DNA from: DATGQT01 sp033720695
Lineage (GTDB): Bacteria; Bacteroidota; Rhodothermia; Rhodothermales; Rubricoccaceae
Reading direction: 5' to 3'
Assembly: GCA_033720695.1 (NCBI GenBank)
Contig: JAWWCA010000021.1
Span: 1 to 24,440, forward strand
Length of the DNA: 24,440 bases
The notes beneath the pieces are model-generated. The model ran no database searches. It was not told the origin of the DNA and was given only the letters and a program-made list of their open reading frames with translations. Below are positions 8,397 to 15,881 of the stretch, piece by piece (position 1 is the stretch's first letter; the number at the start of each line of letters is the position of its first letter). The position numbers and the translations under genes were made by a program.

Positions 8397-9716
8397 ATGT
8401 CCGCCCGCCTCCCCCTCCTTGCGCTCGCCGTCCTGTGCGCCGCCGGGCTCCTCGCACCTGCTGCGCACGCGCAGCCACGGGAGCCCATCGTGCGCGTCCA
8501 CCTCCTCGCCAGCGCGGCCCCCCAATCCGTCACGGTGACCGCCGAGAGCGGCCCGCTCACCATCTACGCCGACCGGTCCGACCGGCCGACCACCACCCTG
8601 TCGATGGGAGAAACGGCACGTGTGGAGCACGTCAGCGGACGCCTCCGCCTCCGTGCTCCGTCGGTGACGCTACAAGGTGACGTGTTCGAGGTTGTCCCGT
8701 CCCGAGATGCCCCGCTCGCCCTGCGCGTCAACGGGCCCTGGAAGCGCTACCGTGGCGCGCTGTCCATCGAACGGAACGGGGCGCGAGGGGCGCTCCGGCT
8801 CATCAACTACGTGCCCCTTGAAGCCTACGTGTCCAGCGTGGTCGCGAGCGAGTACCCGTTCCAGGAGATGGAGGGGATCAAGGCGCAGGCGGTCCTCGCC
8901 CGGACGTACGGCCTGCGCGCCCGCGATCGCTCAGAGCCGTTCGACGTCACCGACGACACCGGCTCCCAGGTCTACCGAGGCGCGGACGCTGAGACGGCTC
9001 GCAGTCGGGCCGCAGCCGGGGCCACCCGCGGCGAGGTGCTCCAGCATCGGGGGGCCCTTGCGGAAGCGACCTACTACTCCTGCTCAGGCGGGCACACGGC
9101 CAACAACGAGGACGTCTGGAACGGCGCTCCTCTCTCCTATCTGCGAGGGCGCCCCGATCCCTACGACCGCGACTGCCCGGACTACCGGTGGACCACGACG
9201 GCCCCGGTCTCGGGCGTCCTCCGCACGCTCTCCAGCCGCTACGGCGGCGTGAGTGGCATCGAGGTCGCCAGCCGGGCCACAGACGGCCGCGTCGCGACGG
9301 TGCACCTCCTCGGCGCGGGGCGGCGGATCAGCGGCAACGAGTTCCGCGCCGTCGTCAACGGGGCCTATGGCGCGCGGACGGTGCGGAGCACGCACTTCAC
9401 CGTCCAGCGAGACGGCGGCCAGTACGTGTTCACCGGCCGCGGCTTCGGGCACGGCGTCGGCATGAGCCAGTACGGGGCGCGAGGGCAGGCACTCCAGGGC
9501 CGCTCCTACCGCGACATCCTCGCCTTCTACTTCCCCGGGACCGACGTGCAGCGGCACGCGGATGGACCCCGAGCAGTGGACTACGCCGCAGGGGGGGCGT
9601 CGGGCTTGGGCGGGCTCGTCCCGTACGTGCCGCGCACGGCAGGCGCCCTCCAGCGGGCCGCCGACATGACGCCGGGAACCGAGCGCGAAGCGCAGCCCCG
9701 CCGTGTGGCCTGGTGA
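8397..9716 (+). CDS. Secreted SpoIID/LytB-domain protein, likely peptidoglycan lytic transglycosylase
   Basis: A 439-residue protein with a signal peptide (MSARLPLLAL... AHA before QP, cleavage near residue 25). The SpoIID domain spans about 125-385. It contains NYVPLEAYVSSVVASEYP, where E152 matches the catalytic Glu position of SpoIID, then IKAQAVLARTYG, YYSCSGGHT (226-234) and GFGHGVGMSQYGA (349-361). SpoIID enzymes cleave glycan strands lacking stem peptides; outside spore formers, relatives occur in many non-sporulating phyla with unclear roles. Residues 30-120 look like an SPOR/DUF-type beta-rich region ahead of the catalytic part. A TTG at 8361 would add 12 residues; ATG 8397 is preferred because it starts directly before the signal peptide. 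The C-terminal 50 residues are low complexity. Confidence 0.9.
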   Translation: MSARLPLLALAVLCAAGLLAPAAHAQPREPIVRVHLLASAAPQSVTVTAESGPLTIYADRSDRPTTTLSMGETARVEHVSGRLRLRAPSVTLQGDVFEVVPSRDAPLALRVNGPWKRYRGALSIERNGARGALRLINYVPLEAYVSSVVASEYPFQEMEGIKAQAVLARTYGLRARDRSEPFDVTDDTGSQVYRGADAETARSRAAAGATRGEVLQHRGALAEATYYSCSGGHTANNEDVWNGAPLSYLRGRPDPYDRDCPDYRWTTTAPVSGVLRTLSSRYGGVSGIEVASRATDGRVATVHLLGAGRRISGNEFRAVVNGAYGARTVRSTHFTVQRDGGQYVFTGRGFGHGVGMSQYGARGQALQGRSYRDILAFYFPGTDVQRHADGPRAVDYAAGGASGLGGLVPYVPRTAGALQRAADMTPGTEREAQPRRVAW

Positions 9717-9799
9717 CCCGTCCCCTGGCGTCCGCGTGGACCATCGCGGCTACAGCGAGAACGGATCGGTCTGGACCGAAACCGCGACGCCGCTGCCGG

Positions 9800-9832
9800 A
9801 GCGGTCCCCGAGCACGATGTGGCGGGGACGCT
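9800..9832. terminator. Possible bidirectional terminator hairpin between convergent genes
   Basis: AGC-g-GTCCCC (9800-9809) pairs with GGGGAC-GCT (9824-9832): nine pairs with one bulged G and a 14-nt loop. It lies in the 118-bp gap between the convergent SpoIID-domain and yraN genes. No T-run follows on the plus strand (CTTCTC only), so this is a weak call. I see nothing else in the gap. Confidence 0.3.
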
Positions 9833-9834
9833 TC

Positions 9835-10221
9835 TCAGAGAAAGTAGCCGAAGGCGTTCTCAAAGTGCTCGATCTCCGGCTCTCCGTCGCCGAGCAGCAC
9901 GGCTACGACGTCGAAGCGGCAGAGCGCGGCGACGAGGCGTCGCTCGTGGAGGTACGCCTCGGCCACGCGCAGGATGGCCCGCTGCTTGGCCTCGTCGACG
10001 GCCTCCTCGGGCCGGCCGAACCCGAGGCCGCGCCGGGTCTTCACCTCCACGAACACGATCCAGCCCCCGTCGCCTGGCCGGTCGGCAGGCGCGAAGCAGA
10101 CGAGGTCGACCTCTTCGCGCTCGAACCGGTAGTTCCGGTCGAGGATGGTATACCCCTTGGCCTCGAGGAACTCGGCGGCCAGGCGTTCCCCGCGCGGGCC
10201 CGTGCGTTCGGCCTCAGGCAT
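9835..10221 (-). CDS. YraN/UPF0102 family endonuclease-like protein
   Basis: A 128-residue protein of normal UPF0102 length. It has the family pattern: GERLAAEFLEAKGYTILDRN, then EEVDLV with D39, IVFVEVKTRR with E59 and K61, FGRPEEAVDEAKQ, and RFDVVAV. D39, E59 and K61 form the PD-(D/E)xK-type site seen in Holliday-junction-resolvase-like folds. The usual GEIDLI is EEVDLV here. The biochemical role of the family is not established. The ATG at 10221 lies inside the last codons of the upstream regulator (8-bp overlap), so the two are co-transcribed and probably translationally coupled. Confidence 0.9.
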   Translation of the reverse strand: MPEAERTGPRGERLAAEFLEAKGYTILDRNYRFEREEVDLVCFAPADRPGDGGWIVFVEVKTRRGLGFGRPEEAVDEAKQRAILRVAEAYLHERRLVAALCRFDVVAVLLGDGEPEIEHFENAFGYFL

Positions 10222-10807
10222 CGGCAGGCTCGCGCCGGTCGCGGAGGCGGAGCGCGAACTCGATCATCCGCTTCACCTTGTCGCCGCTGCGGCTGCGGAG
10301 GAACGGGAGGAAGGCGCGCGTGAACCCCTCGAACACCTCCAGGAAGCCCACGAGGTTGTCGATGCGGGCGGCGAACTGCGCCTCATCCGGGCTCAGAGGA
10401 GGCCCTTCGCGCAGCGTCTCTGAACACCGGGCCAGCGCCTCCTGCACCGGCAAGATCTCCTGCTTCCTCCGCTCCTCGATGATCGTGGTCGTGATGGTCC
10501 AGACGTCCTTCTCGGCCGCGTAGTAGTCCTTCCGGGAGCCCGGCTGCTGGGACTTCGAGATCAGGCTCCAGTCGAGGAGGGCGCGGAGGTTCATGTTGGC
10601 GTTGCCCCGGCTGATGTCGAGGCGCGCCATGATCTCGTCGGTGTCGAGAGGGCGCTCCGAGGCGTACAGGAGGGCGTGGATCTGCGCCATCGTCCGGTTG
10701 ATCCCCCAGTGCGTCGCCATCTCCCCCCAGAAGCGGACGAACGCATCGAGCGCCTGCTGGTGGCGGGGGGTGAGAGCGGGGCGCGGCTTGGACGGTGTGG
10801 ATGACAT
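10214..10807 (-). CDS. GbsR/MarR-family transcriptional regulator
   Basis: A 197-residue regulator of the GbsR subgroup: FWGEMATHWGINRTMAQIHALL, a winged helix-turn-helix at about 40-100 (LDTDEIMARLDISRGNANMNL), the GSRKDYYAAEKDVW wing, and a helical C-terminal dimerisation part (110-190). The Bacillus founding member controls glycine betaine synthesis, but here no betaine gene is near, so the ligand and targets are unknown. The frame extends upstream to 10975, but ATG 10807 is chosen: it sits 20 nt after a TATCTTCC box, and the extra 56 residues are Arg/Gly-rich and would cross the divergent promoter. It overlaps yraN downstream. It is divergent from the SAM hydroxide adenosyltransferase gene, so autoregulation or control of that gene is possible. 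Confidence 0.88.
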   Translation of the reverse strand: MSSTPSKPRPALTPRHQQALDAFVRFWGEMATHWGINRTMAQIHALLYASERPLDTDEIMARLDISRGNANMNLRALLDWSLISKSQQPGSRKDYYAAEKDVWTITTTIIEERRKQEILPVQEALARCSETLREGPPLSPDEAQFAARIDNLVGFLEVFEGFTRAFLPFLRSRSGDKVKRMIEFALRLRDRREPADA

Positions 10808-10827
10808 AGGGGGGAGGGGCGGGGCCT

Positions 10828-10835
10828 GGAAGATA
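10828..10835 (-). promoter_or_regulatory. Candidate -7 box TATCTTCC for the GbsR-type gene
   Basis: On the minus strand TATCTTCC (in ATTATCTTCC) ends 20 nt before ATG 10807. It is close to the TAnnTTTG consensus and mirrors TATCTTTC on the other strand of the same intergenic region. Confidence 0.45.
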
Positions 10836-10851
10836 ATGGGGACGGGGGACC

Positions 10852-10868
10852 GATGACTCCGGGGCATC
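10852..10868. promoter_or_regulatory. Imperfect palindrome between divergent promoters, possible operator
   Basis: A 17-bp imperfect inverted repeat, GATG-a-C-t-C / G-g-G-g-CATC around a central C (six of eight pairs), lies between the two divergent promoter boxes. Its size fits a MarR/GbsR dimer site. GC-rich DNA yields such palindromes by chance, so this is only a candidate. Confidence 0.2.
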
Positions 10869-10921
10869 CGCCCTCGCGCCCCGCACCCTAGCGCTCGATC
10901 CGTGGGCCTCTCCGTCCCGCG

Positions 10922-10929
10922 TATCTTTC
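10922..10929 (+). promoter_or_regulatory. Candidate -7 box TATCTTTC for the SAM hydroxide adenosyltransferase gene
   Basis: TATCTTTC lies 20 nt before GTG 10950 and differs from TAnnTTTG only in the last base. Its position favours 10950 over the upstream GTG at 10902, which would put the box inside the coding region. Confidence 0.5.
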
Positions 10930-10949
10930 GGCCCGTTGCCACCGCCCTC

Positions 10950-11738
10950 GTGCTTCCCCCCGTAACGCTCACCACTGATTTCGGCTCGCAGGACGCCTAC
11001 GTCGCGGCCATGAAGGGGGCGATGCTCGGGATCGCGCCGGGCCTCCGCTTCGTCGACGTGACGCACGAGGTGGCGCCGCAGGACGTCATGGCGGCGGCGT
11101 TCGTGCTCCGCCAAGCCCTCCCCTATTTCCCGGACGGCACGGTGCACCTCGTCGTCGTGGATCCCGGGGTAGGGACGGACCGCCGGGCGATCGCTGCTGC
11201 GTTCGGGGGGCACCGCTTCGTCGGCCCCGACAACGGCCTCCTCCCCCTCCTCCTCGACGACGCCCCCCCGGACGCGGTCGTCGTGCTGGACCAGCCCGCG
11301 GCGTGGCGCACCCCGACGCCCAGCCCCACCTTCCACGGGCGCGACGTCTTCGGGCCCGTGGCTGCCCACCTCGCGAACGGACGCGCCCTCGATGAGGTGG
11401 GGACGCCCACCGAGGCCTACGAGCGCCTCCACTGGGCGCTCCCCATCGCCGACGGCGAGGGGATCCAGGGATGGGTCGTCCACGTCGACCGCTTCGGCAA
11501 CTGCATCACGAACGTGCCCGGCTCTCTCCTGGAGGGGCAGCGGCAGCGGCTCAAATGCTACGCCGGCTCCACCATCCTCACCGGGATCCACGCCACCTAC
11601 GCCGACGTCCCGCCGGGCGAGCCCGTCGCCCTCGTCGGCTCGGCCGGCCACCTCGAAATCGGCGTCCGCAACGGGGACGCCGCCGCGCTGCTCGACCTCC
11701 GAAAAGGCAGCCGCGTCAGCCTCGTCTACGCCGACTGA
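10950..11738 (+). CDS. SAM hydroxide adenosyltransferase (DUF62 family)
   Basis: A 262-residue protein of the fluorinase/chlorinase superfamily. Motifs: TLTTDFGSQDAYV at the N-terminus, VVDPGVGTDRRAI (D71, R78), VGPDNGLL, FHGRDVF (H129), VDRFGNCITN and LVGSAGHLEIG. The D71/R78/H129 spacing matches the Asp-Arg-His triad that activates water in archaeal and bacterial SAM hydrolases (SAM + hydroxide to adenosine + methionine). I see no sign of a halide-specific fluorinase insertion loop, so a hydrolase is more likely than a halogenase. Start: GTG 10950 gives MLPPVTLTTDFG, the usual family start, and lies 20 nt after a promoter box. The biological role of SAM hydrolysis in such bacteria is unclear. 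Confidence 0.9.
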   Translation: MLPPVTLTTDFGSQDAYVAAMKGAMLGIAPGLRFVDVTHEVAPQDVMAAAFVLRQALPYFPDGTVHLVVVDPGVGTDRRAIAAAFGGHRFVGPDNGLLPLLLDDAPPDAVVVLDQPAAWRTPTPSPTFHGRDVFGPVAAHLANGRALDEVGTPTEAYERLHWALPIADGEGIQGWVVHVDRFGNCITNVPGSLLEGQRQRLKCYAGSTILTGIHATYADVPPGEPVALVGSAGHLEIGVRNGDAAALLDLRKGSRVSLVYAD

Positions 11739-11753
11739 CCTTCCGGCGCCTCC

Positions 11754-12638
11754 ATGCTCCTCGCCTTCCTCCTCGCCCTCGTCCCGCCCGACGACCCACG
11801 GGCCCCCCAGCGCCCCGCCGAGCCGGACCCGGAGGCCGTGCCCCCCGGCGTGCCCTTCCAGGAGCCGCCCGAGCCCGACGTCCCTGAGGGCCCCGGGGTC
11901 TCTGACCCCGACCTCGCCCCGGGGGCACCGCCCGCTCCGTCGGAGCGCCCCCCGGCGCGCCGCCGGGTGCTCCCCGACGACCGCATGGATCACGAGGAGG
12001 ACCCCGACGCCCCCTTCGACACCGCGGCGCTCCCACCCGACCACCCAGCGTACGACCGGATCCAGACGAGAGGCGAGCGGCCGCCCACCGCTGGCCCGCG
12101 CCCGGTCACGGTCCTGACGGCCGTCGCCCTCTTGGCAGCCGGACTCCTCGTGGCCTACGCCCTCGTCCGCCCGGATCCCGTCGAGAGCAGCGTGCCGGAC
12201 CTCCTCACCCTCGTCGCTGCCCACACCGGGACCGCGCGACTCGACGTTCAGACGAGCGACCTCGACGAGGCCGAGGCGTTCATCATCGGCGAATTTGGAT
12301 GGCCCATCCGAGTCCCGGTCTTCCCCGACGCCCGCCTCGAAGGGGTCGGAGTCGCGGCGCTGTCTGAGGGCGTGGAGGTGCCGGTCCTACGGTACCGCAC
12401 CGACGACGCGGGCGCCCCCATCGTCGTTTACGCCTACGACTACGCCTTCCTCGACGCCGCGTCCGACCGGCTCCGCCTCGCGCCGCCCGTCTACGCCCGC
12501 CTCGCCGACGATCCGCCCGTGGACGTCCGGCGCGTGGGCGACCAGTACCTCGTCCTCTGGCGACGCCGGGCGGCCATCTACACCGCCGTCACCGACGACG
12601 ACCCCGGCGCCCTTGCCGAGTACCTGCGGCGGCGCTGA
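11754..12638 (+). CDS. Single-pass membrane protein, Pro-rich N-terminus, anti-sigma-factor-like outer domain
   Basis: A 294-residue protein, 15 bp after the SAM hydroxide adenosyltransferase and probably co-transcribed. Residues 10-117 are Pro/Asp/Glu-rich low complexity; 119-137 is a transmembrane helix (VTVLTAVALLAAGLLVAYAL); 145-294 is a compact domain. That domain has a pattern I associate with the outer parts of membrane anti-sigma factors: SDLDEAEAFIIGEFGWPIRVP, FPDARLEGVGV, a YLVLWRRRAAIYTAV strand pair and a terminal helix. There is no zinc-binding HxxxCxxC anti-sigma domain. ATG 11985 (residue 78) is an alternative start that would leave a 40-residue cytoplasmic end. The N-terminal MLLAFLLALV is too short for a clear signal peptide. 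The gene overlaps the convergent kinase gene by 50 bp. Function unknown. Confidence 0.72.
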   Translation: MLLAFLLALVPPDDPRAPQRPAEPDPEAVPPGVPFQEPPEPDVPEGPGVSDPDLAPGAPPAPSERPPARRRVLPDDRMDHEEDPDAPFDTAALPPDHPAYDRIQTRGERPPTAGPRPVTVLTAVALLAAGLLVAYALVRPDPVESSVPDLLTLVAAHTGTARLDVQTSDLDEAEAFIIGEFGWPIRVPVFPDARLEGVGVAALSEGVEVPVLRYRTDDAGAPIVVYAYDYAFLDAASDRLRLAPPVYARLADDPPVDVRRVGDQYLVLWRRRAAIYTAVTDDDPGALAEYLRRR

Positions 12639-14013
12639 CCGGCACGACGGCCTCCGAACGGCGCGGGGCGGACGCGAGCGAAGACGGCGGCGCGTCGACG
12701 GCCTGGAGCGTGATGAGGAACGTGGTGCCGACGCCTGGGGTGGACTCGACGAGGGCGAGGCTGCCCCCGTGGTACTCCTCGACGATCCGCCGGGCGAGGC
12801 TGAGCCCCAGCCCCCACCCCCGCTTCTTGGTCGAGAAGCCGGGGCGGAAGATGTGGCGCGCCGTGGCGCGGTCCATGCCCTTGCCGGTGTCGCGCACCTC
12901 GATCCTCGCCTCCCCCCCTCGCTCAGAGGCCTCGACCACGAGCTGCCCGTCGCCGTCCATGGCGTCGAGGGCGTTCTTGAGGAGGTTCTCCACGACCCAT
13001 TCGAAGAGGTCGGGGTTGAGGTCGGCGGCGAGGTCGCGGGGGCAGTAGACGTCGAGCGAGACGCACGGCCCCTCCCGGGGGATGCGGCGCCGGATGTAGT
13101 CGGCGACGCCGTCGAGGACGGGGAGGAGCGGGGTCGGCCGCAACTCGGGGACGGAGCCGATCTTCTCGAACCGGTCGGCCACGCGGCGGAGGCGGGCCAC
13201 GTCGCGCTCGAGCTCCGAGGCCACCATCTCGGCCTCGTCGTCGCCCTCCCGCTGGAGCCGGAGCAGCTCGATCCACCCCATCATCGAGGAGAGCGGGGTG
13301 CCGAGCTGGTGGGCGGCCTCCTTCGCCATGCCCACCCAGAGGTTGCTCTGCTCGCTCCGGCGGATGTAGGAGAAGCCGAGGTAACCGACGAGGATGAACA
13401 GCGCGACGAAGAGGAGCTGGATGGGCGGGAACCACCGGATGAGCCGCTCCAGCTCCGAGGCCCCGTAGTGAACGAGCTGCACCTGCCCGGCCAGGACGAG
13501 GGGGATCGGCTCGTTGTCCTCGTCCATTTCCCGCGCGAGGGCGAGGAGGCGGGCCTCGTCCTCCGGCGTGAGCAGCTGCTCGGCGCCGCCGACGGCCACG
13601 TTCCGCGAAGCCGCGACGAACGTCATGGCCGAGTCGGTGATGACGGCGGGGACGCTGAACCGGCCAGGCTCGATGATCTCGTTGAACACGAAGTCGAGCT
13701 CCTCGCTGGTCGGCTGCGCCCGGGCCCACCGGACCGCCTCCCGCAGCCGCGCCAGGCCCGCGTCGGCCGCGACCCCCGCGGCGTCGGCCTGGAGGAGGCT
13801 GTCGAGGCGGCCGAATTCGACGGCGTAGGGGTTCTCCGCCGCCGTCCCGGCCTGGTACTCGATGGCGCGGACCCACAACCGGACGGCCTCCTGCTCCTGC
13901 CGCGCGACGCGGTCGGCGAGCCGGTTGGTGTAGAGCAGCGACGCGACGGCGATGACGACGGCCGCGGCGATGAGCCCCAGCTTGATCTTCGTCCCGGTGC
14001 GGTAGGCCTTCAT
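12589..14013 (-). CDS. Membrane sensor histidine kinase, Bacteroidota type, no adjacent response regulator
   Basis: A 474-residue kinase. TM1 is at 11-28, an outer helical region at 30-192, and TM2 at 194-215. There is no obvious HAMP or PAS domain. The HisKA part has WVGMAKEAAHQLGTPLSSMM with H235 as phospho-acceptor. The HATPase part has N347 in NLLKNALDAM, DTGKGMD (375-381) and FSTKKRGWGLGLSLARRI. The KEAAHQLGTPLSS H-box is a recognisable feature of many Bacteroidota kinases. No response regulator is next to it, so its partner must be elsewhere. The last 36 residues (Ala/Ser/Arg-rich, ending GRRGRRR) go beyond the kinase fold and run antisense into the neighbouring gene for 50 bp. The upstream gene is purA, 74 bp away, with a possible promoter over its stop codon. 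Confidence 0.92.
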   Translation of the reverse strand: MKAYRTGTKIKLGLIAAAVVIAVASLLYTNRLADRVARQEQEAVRLWVRAIEYQAGTAAENPYAVEFGRLDSLLQADAAGVAADAGLARLREAVRWARAQPTSEELDFVFNEIIEPGRFSVPAVITDSAMTFVAASRNVAVGGAEQLLTPEDEARLLALAREMDEDNEPIPLVLAGQVQLVHYGASELERLIRWFPPIQLLFVALFILVGYLGFSYIRRSEQSNLWVGMAKEAAHQLGTPLSSMMGWIELLRLQREGDDEAEMVASELERDVARLRRVADRFEKIGSVPELRPTPLLPVLDGVADYIRRRIPREGPCVSLDVYCPRDLAADLNPDLFEWVVENLLKNALDAMDGDGQLVVEASERGGEARIEVRDTGKGMDRATARHIFRPGFSTKKRGWGLGLSLARRIVEEYHGGSLALVESTPGVGTTFLITLQAVDAPPSSLASAPRRSEAVVPVSAAAGTRQGRRGRRR

Positions 14014-14082
14014 CCGAGGTCGGCGTTGGAGGCACGGCGAGCGTCATGGGGACGGCCGGCCCCCGCGCCGCGATCCCTCCGC

Positions 14083-14090
14083 CAAACTTA
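14083..14090 (-). promoter_or_regulatory. Candidate -7 box TAAGTTTG overlapping the purA stop codon
   Basis: On the minus strand TAAGTTTG is an exact match to TAnnTTTG. Its TAA is the purA stop codon (14090-14088). It lies 69 nt before the kinase ATG at 14013, which would give an untranslated leader of about 60 nt. The match is good, but the overlap with a stop codon means the TA may be there for another reason. Confidence 0.4.
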
Positions 14091-15374
14091 GACCACCAGG
14101 GTCTCCTCCCGCCGCGGCCCTGTCGAGACCATCGAGACCGGGACGCCGATGAGGTCGGCCATCGCGTCGAGATAGTCGCGGGCGTCGCCGGGGAGGTCGT
14201 CGAGGGAGCGGGCCGTGCCGAGTTCGCCCGCGAAGCCGGGGAGGGTCTCGTACACCGGCTCGGCCCGCTCAAGCGTCGGGAGATCGTTCGGGAAGCGGTC
14301 CGTGGTCTTCCCGTCGACGCGGTAGGCAGTGCAGACCTGGATCTCGTCGAGGCCGGCGAGGACGTCGAGCTTGGTGACGGCGAGGTCGGTGAAGCCGTTG
14401 AGGCGGGCGGTGTAGCGGAGCGCGACGGCGTCGAGCCAGCCGCACCGCCGGGGCCGCCCTGTCGTCGCGCCGAACTCGCGGCCCTCCGCGCGGAGGCGCT
14501 CGCCTATGGCGTCGGTCAGCTCGGTCGGAAAGGGCCCGTTGCCGACCCGGGTGGTGTAGGCCTTGACGATGCCGATGACGCGGTCGACGGCGGTGGGCGG
14601 GATCCCGAGGCCGGTGCAGCACCCGCCGGCCGTGGGGTGGCTGCTGGTGACATACGGGTACGTGCCGTGGTCCACGTCGAGCAGGGCGCCTTGCGCCCCC
14701 TCGGCCAGAATCCGCTGGCCGTCGGCCAGCGCCTCGCCGAGCAGCCGCGTGGTATCGGTCACGAACGGGTCGATGCGGCGGTCGAAGGCGACGTACTCCT
14801 CGACGATCGCGTCCACGTCGAGCCCCTCGTCGGCGTAGACGGCGCGGAGGATGGTGTTCTTCTCCTCGAGCGCGGCCGTGAGCTTCTTGCGCAGGACGTC
14901 CCGGTCGAGGAGGTCCACGACGCGGATGCCCGTGCGGGCGAACTTGTCCACGTAGGCCGGCCCGATCCCCCGGCCCGTCGTCCCGATCGCCTCGGCGTCG
15001 CGGTAGCGCTCCTTGGCCTGGTCGAGCCGCTTGTGGTACGGCATGATCAGGTGGGCGTTGTGGGAGATGAAGAGGCGGCCCTCGACCGAGAACCCGAGGG
15101 CCTCGACCTGGGCGATCTCCTCCATCAGCGCCACGGGGTCCACGACGACGCCGTTCCCGATGACGCACGTGACGCCGTCGTGGAAGATGCCGCTGGGGAT
15201 GAGGTGGAGCACAAACTGGCGGCGCGCCTCGCCCTCGCCCCACGCGATCGTGTGGCCGGCGTTGGCGCCCCCCTGGTACCGCGCGACCACGTCCATCGCG
15301 GGCGCGAGGAGGTCCACGATCTTCCCCTTCCCTTCGTCGCCCCACTGGGCGCCGATGACGATGGTGGCTGGCAT
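14088..15374 (-). CDS. purA: Adenylosuccinate synthetase
   Basis: A 428-residue protein of normal length. It has the P-loop-like GDEGKGK (12-18) with D13, and H41 in QGGANAGHTI: the catalytic Asp/His pair at the same numbers as in E. coli PurA. Further family blocks are IGTTGRGIGPAY, LLDVDHGTYPYVTSS, GATTGRPRRCGWLD and VTKLDVL. It joins IMP and aspartate, using GTP, to make adenylosuccinate in the cytoplasm, the first committed step to AMP. It follows the STAS gene by 64 bp on the same strand. I see no promoter box in that gap, so it is probably transcribed with the gene or genes upstream. Confidence 0.98.
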   Translation of the reverse strand: MPATIVIGAQWGDEGKGKIVDLLAPAMDVVARYQGGANAGHTIAWGEGEARRQFVLHLIPSGIFHDGVTCVIGNGVVVDPVALMEEIAQVEALGFSVEGRLFISHNAHLIMPYHKRLDQAKERYRDAEAIGTTGRGIGPAYVDKFARTGIRVVDLLDRDVLRKKLTAALEEKNTILRAVYADEGLDVDAIVEEYVAFDRRIDPFVTDTTRLLGEALADGQRILAEGAQGALLDVDHGTYPYVTSSHPTAGGCCTGLGIPPTAVDRVIGIVKAYTTRVGNGPFPTELTDAIGERLRAEGREFGATTGRPRRCGWLDAVALRYTARLNGFTDLAVTKLDVLAGLDEIQVCTAYRVDGKTTDRFPNDLPTLERAEPVYETLPGFAGELGTARSLDDLPGDARDYLDAMADLIGVPVSMVSTGPRREETLVV

Positions 15375-15438
15375 CGGATGCTCGGTTGGTCGGCCGGCCG
15401 GACGCCGCGGAGCCTCCGCGGGCGCTCCGGGCCCAGCC

Positions 15439-15780
15439 TCATTGGAACGACGCTACGGCCTCGTCGACGCTGTCGTAGCACTGGAAGACGGCGGCGAGCT
15501 TCGTGATGACGAGGAGCGACTGGACCCGCTGCCCGACGCGCGCGAGCCGGAGGTCGCCGCCCCCGTTGCGCATGGTCGTGAGGGCGCCGATGAGCATGCC
15601 GAGCCCCGACGAGTTCATGAACCGGACGCCGTCGAGGTCCACGACCACGTTGCGTCGGCCCTCGGTCTTCAGCCGCTGGAGGTGGTCGTGGAGGGCCGCG
15701 CCGTCGGGCCCGCCCATCACGTCGCCGGAGAGGGCGAGGGTCGCGACGCCGCCGCGCTCGTCCACATCGAACTGCATCAT
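15439..15780 (-). CDS. STAS-domain anti-sigma-factor antagonist
   Basis: A 113-residue single STAS domain. The conserved phosphorylation loop reads DGVRFMNSSGLGMLIGAL. S58, the second serine, aligns with the serine phosphorylated in SpoIIAA, and its number is the same. N56 replaces the Asp that precedes the serines in SpoIIAA. By family knowledge such proteins free a sigma factor or other partner by binding an RsbW/SpoIIAB-type kinase, and are switched off by phosphorylation. No such kinase or PP2C phosphatase is in this window, so the partners are unlinked. There are two adjacent Met codons (15780 and 15777). It has its own promoter-like box (15815-15822). Confidence 0.93.
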   Translation of the reverse strand: MMQFDVDERGGVATLALSGDVMGGPDGAALHDHLQRLKTEGRRNVVVDLDGVRFMNSSGLGMLIGALTTMRNGGGDLRLARVGQRVQSLLVITKLAAVFQCYDSVDEAVASFQ

Positions 15781-15814
15781 GGGGGTGAGAGGCTAGGGGA
15801 CCGGGAGGACGCGG

Positions 15815-15822
15815 GCAAGGTA
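15815..15822 (-). promoter_or_regulatory. Candidate -7 box TACCTTGC for the STAS gene
   Basis: On the minus strand TACCTTGC lies 34 nt before ATG 15780, in the 101-bp gap after secF. It matches the TAnnTT core seen elsewhere in the window. No -33 TTG is visible. Confidence 0.38.
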
Positions 15823-15881
15823 GCACCCGCGCCCTCCCGAGACCGGCCGTCGCGCCGCGCGGCCACGGGCGAGGCGCCGGT

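Noticed and set aside
9764..9777. Small inverted repeat TCGGTC-TG-GACCGA after the SpoIID-domain gene
   Set aside because: A two-base loop is too tight for the full stem and no T-run follows; the hairpin at 9800-9832 is the better terminator candidate.
10808..10975. Upstream extension of the GbsR-type gene to 10975
   Set aside because: It would read through both divergent promoter boxes and adds an Arg/Gly-rich segment with no match to the family start.
10950..11738. Possible fluorinase or chlorinase instead of SAM hydrolase
   Set aside because: The Asp-Arg-His triad spacing matches SAM hydroxide adenosyltransferases and I see no sign of the fluorinase-specific loop, so a halide-using activity is not supported.
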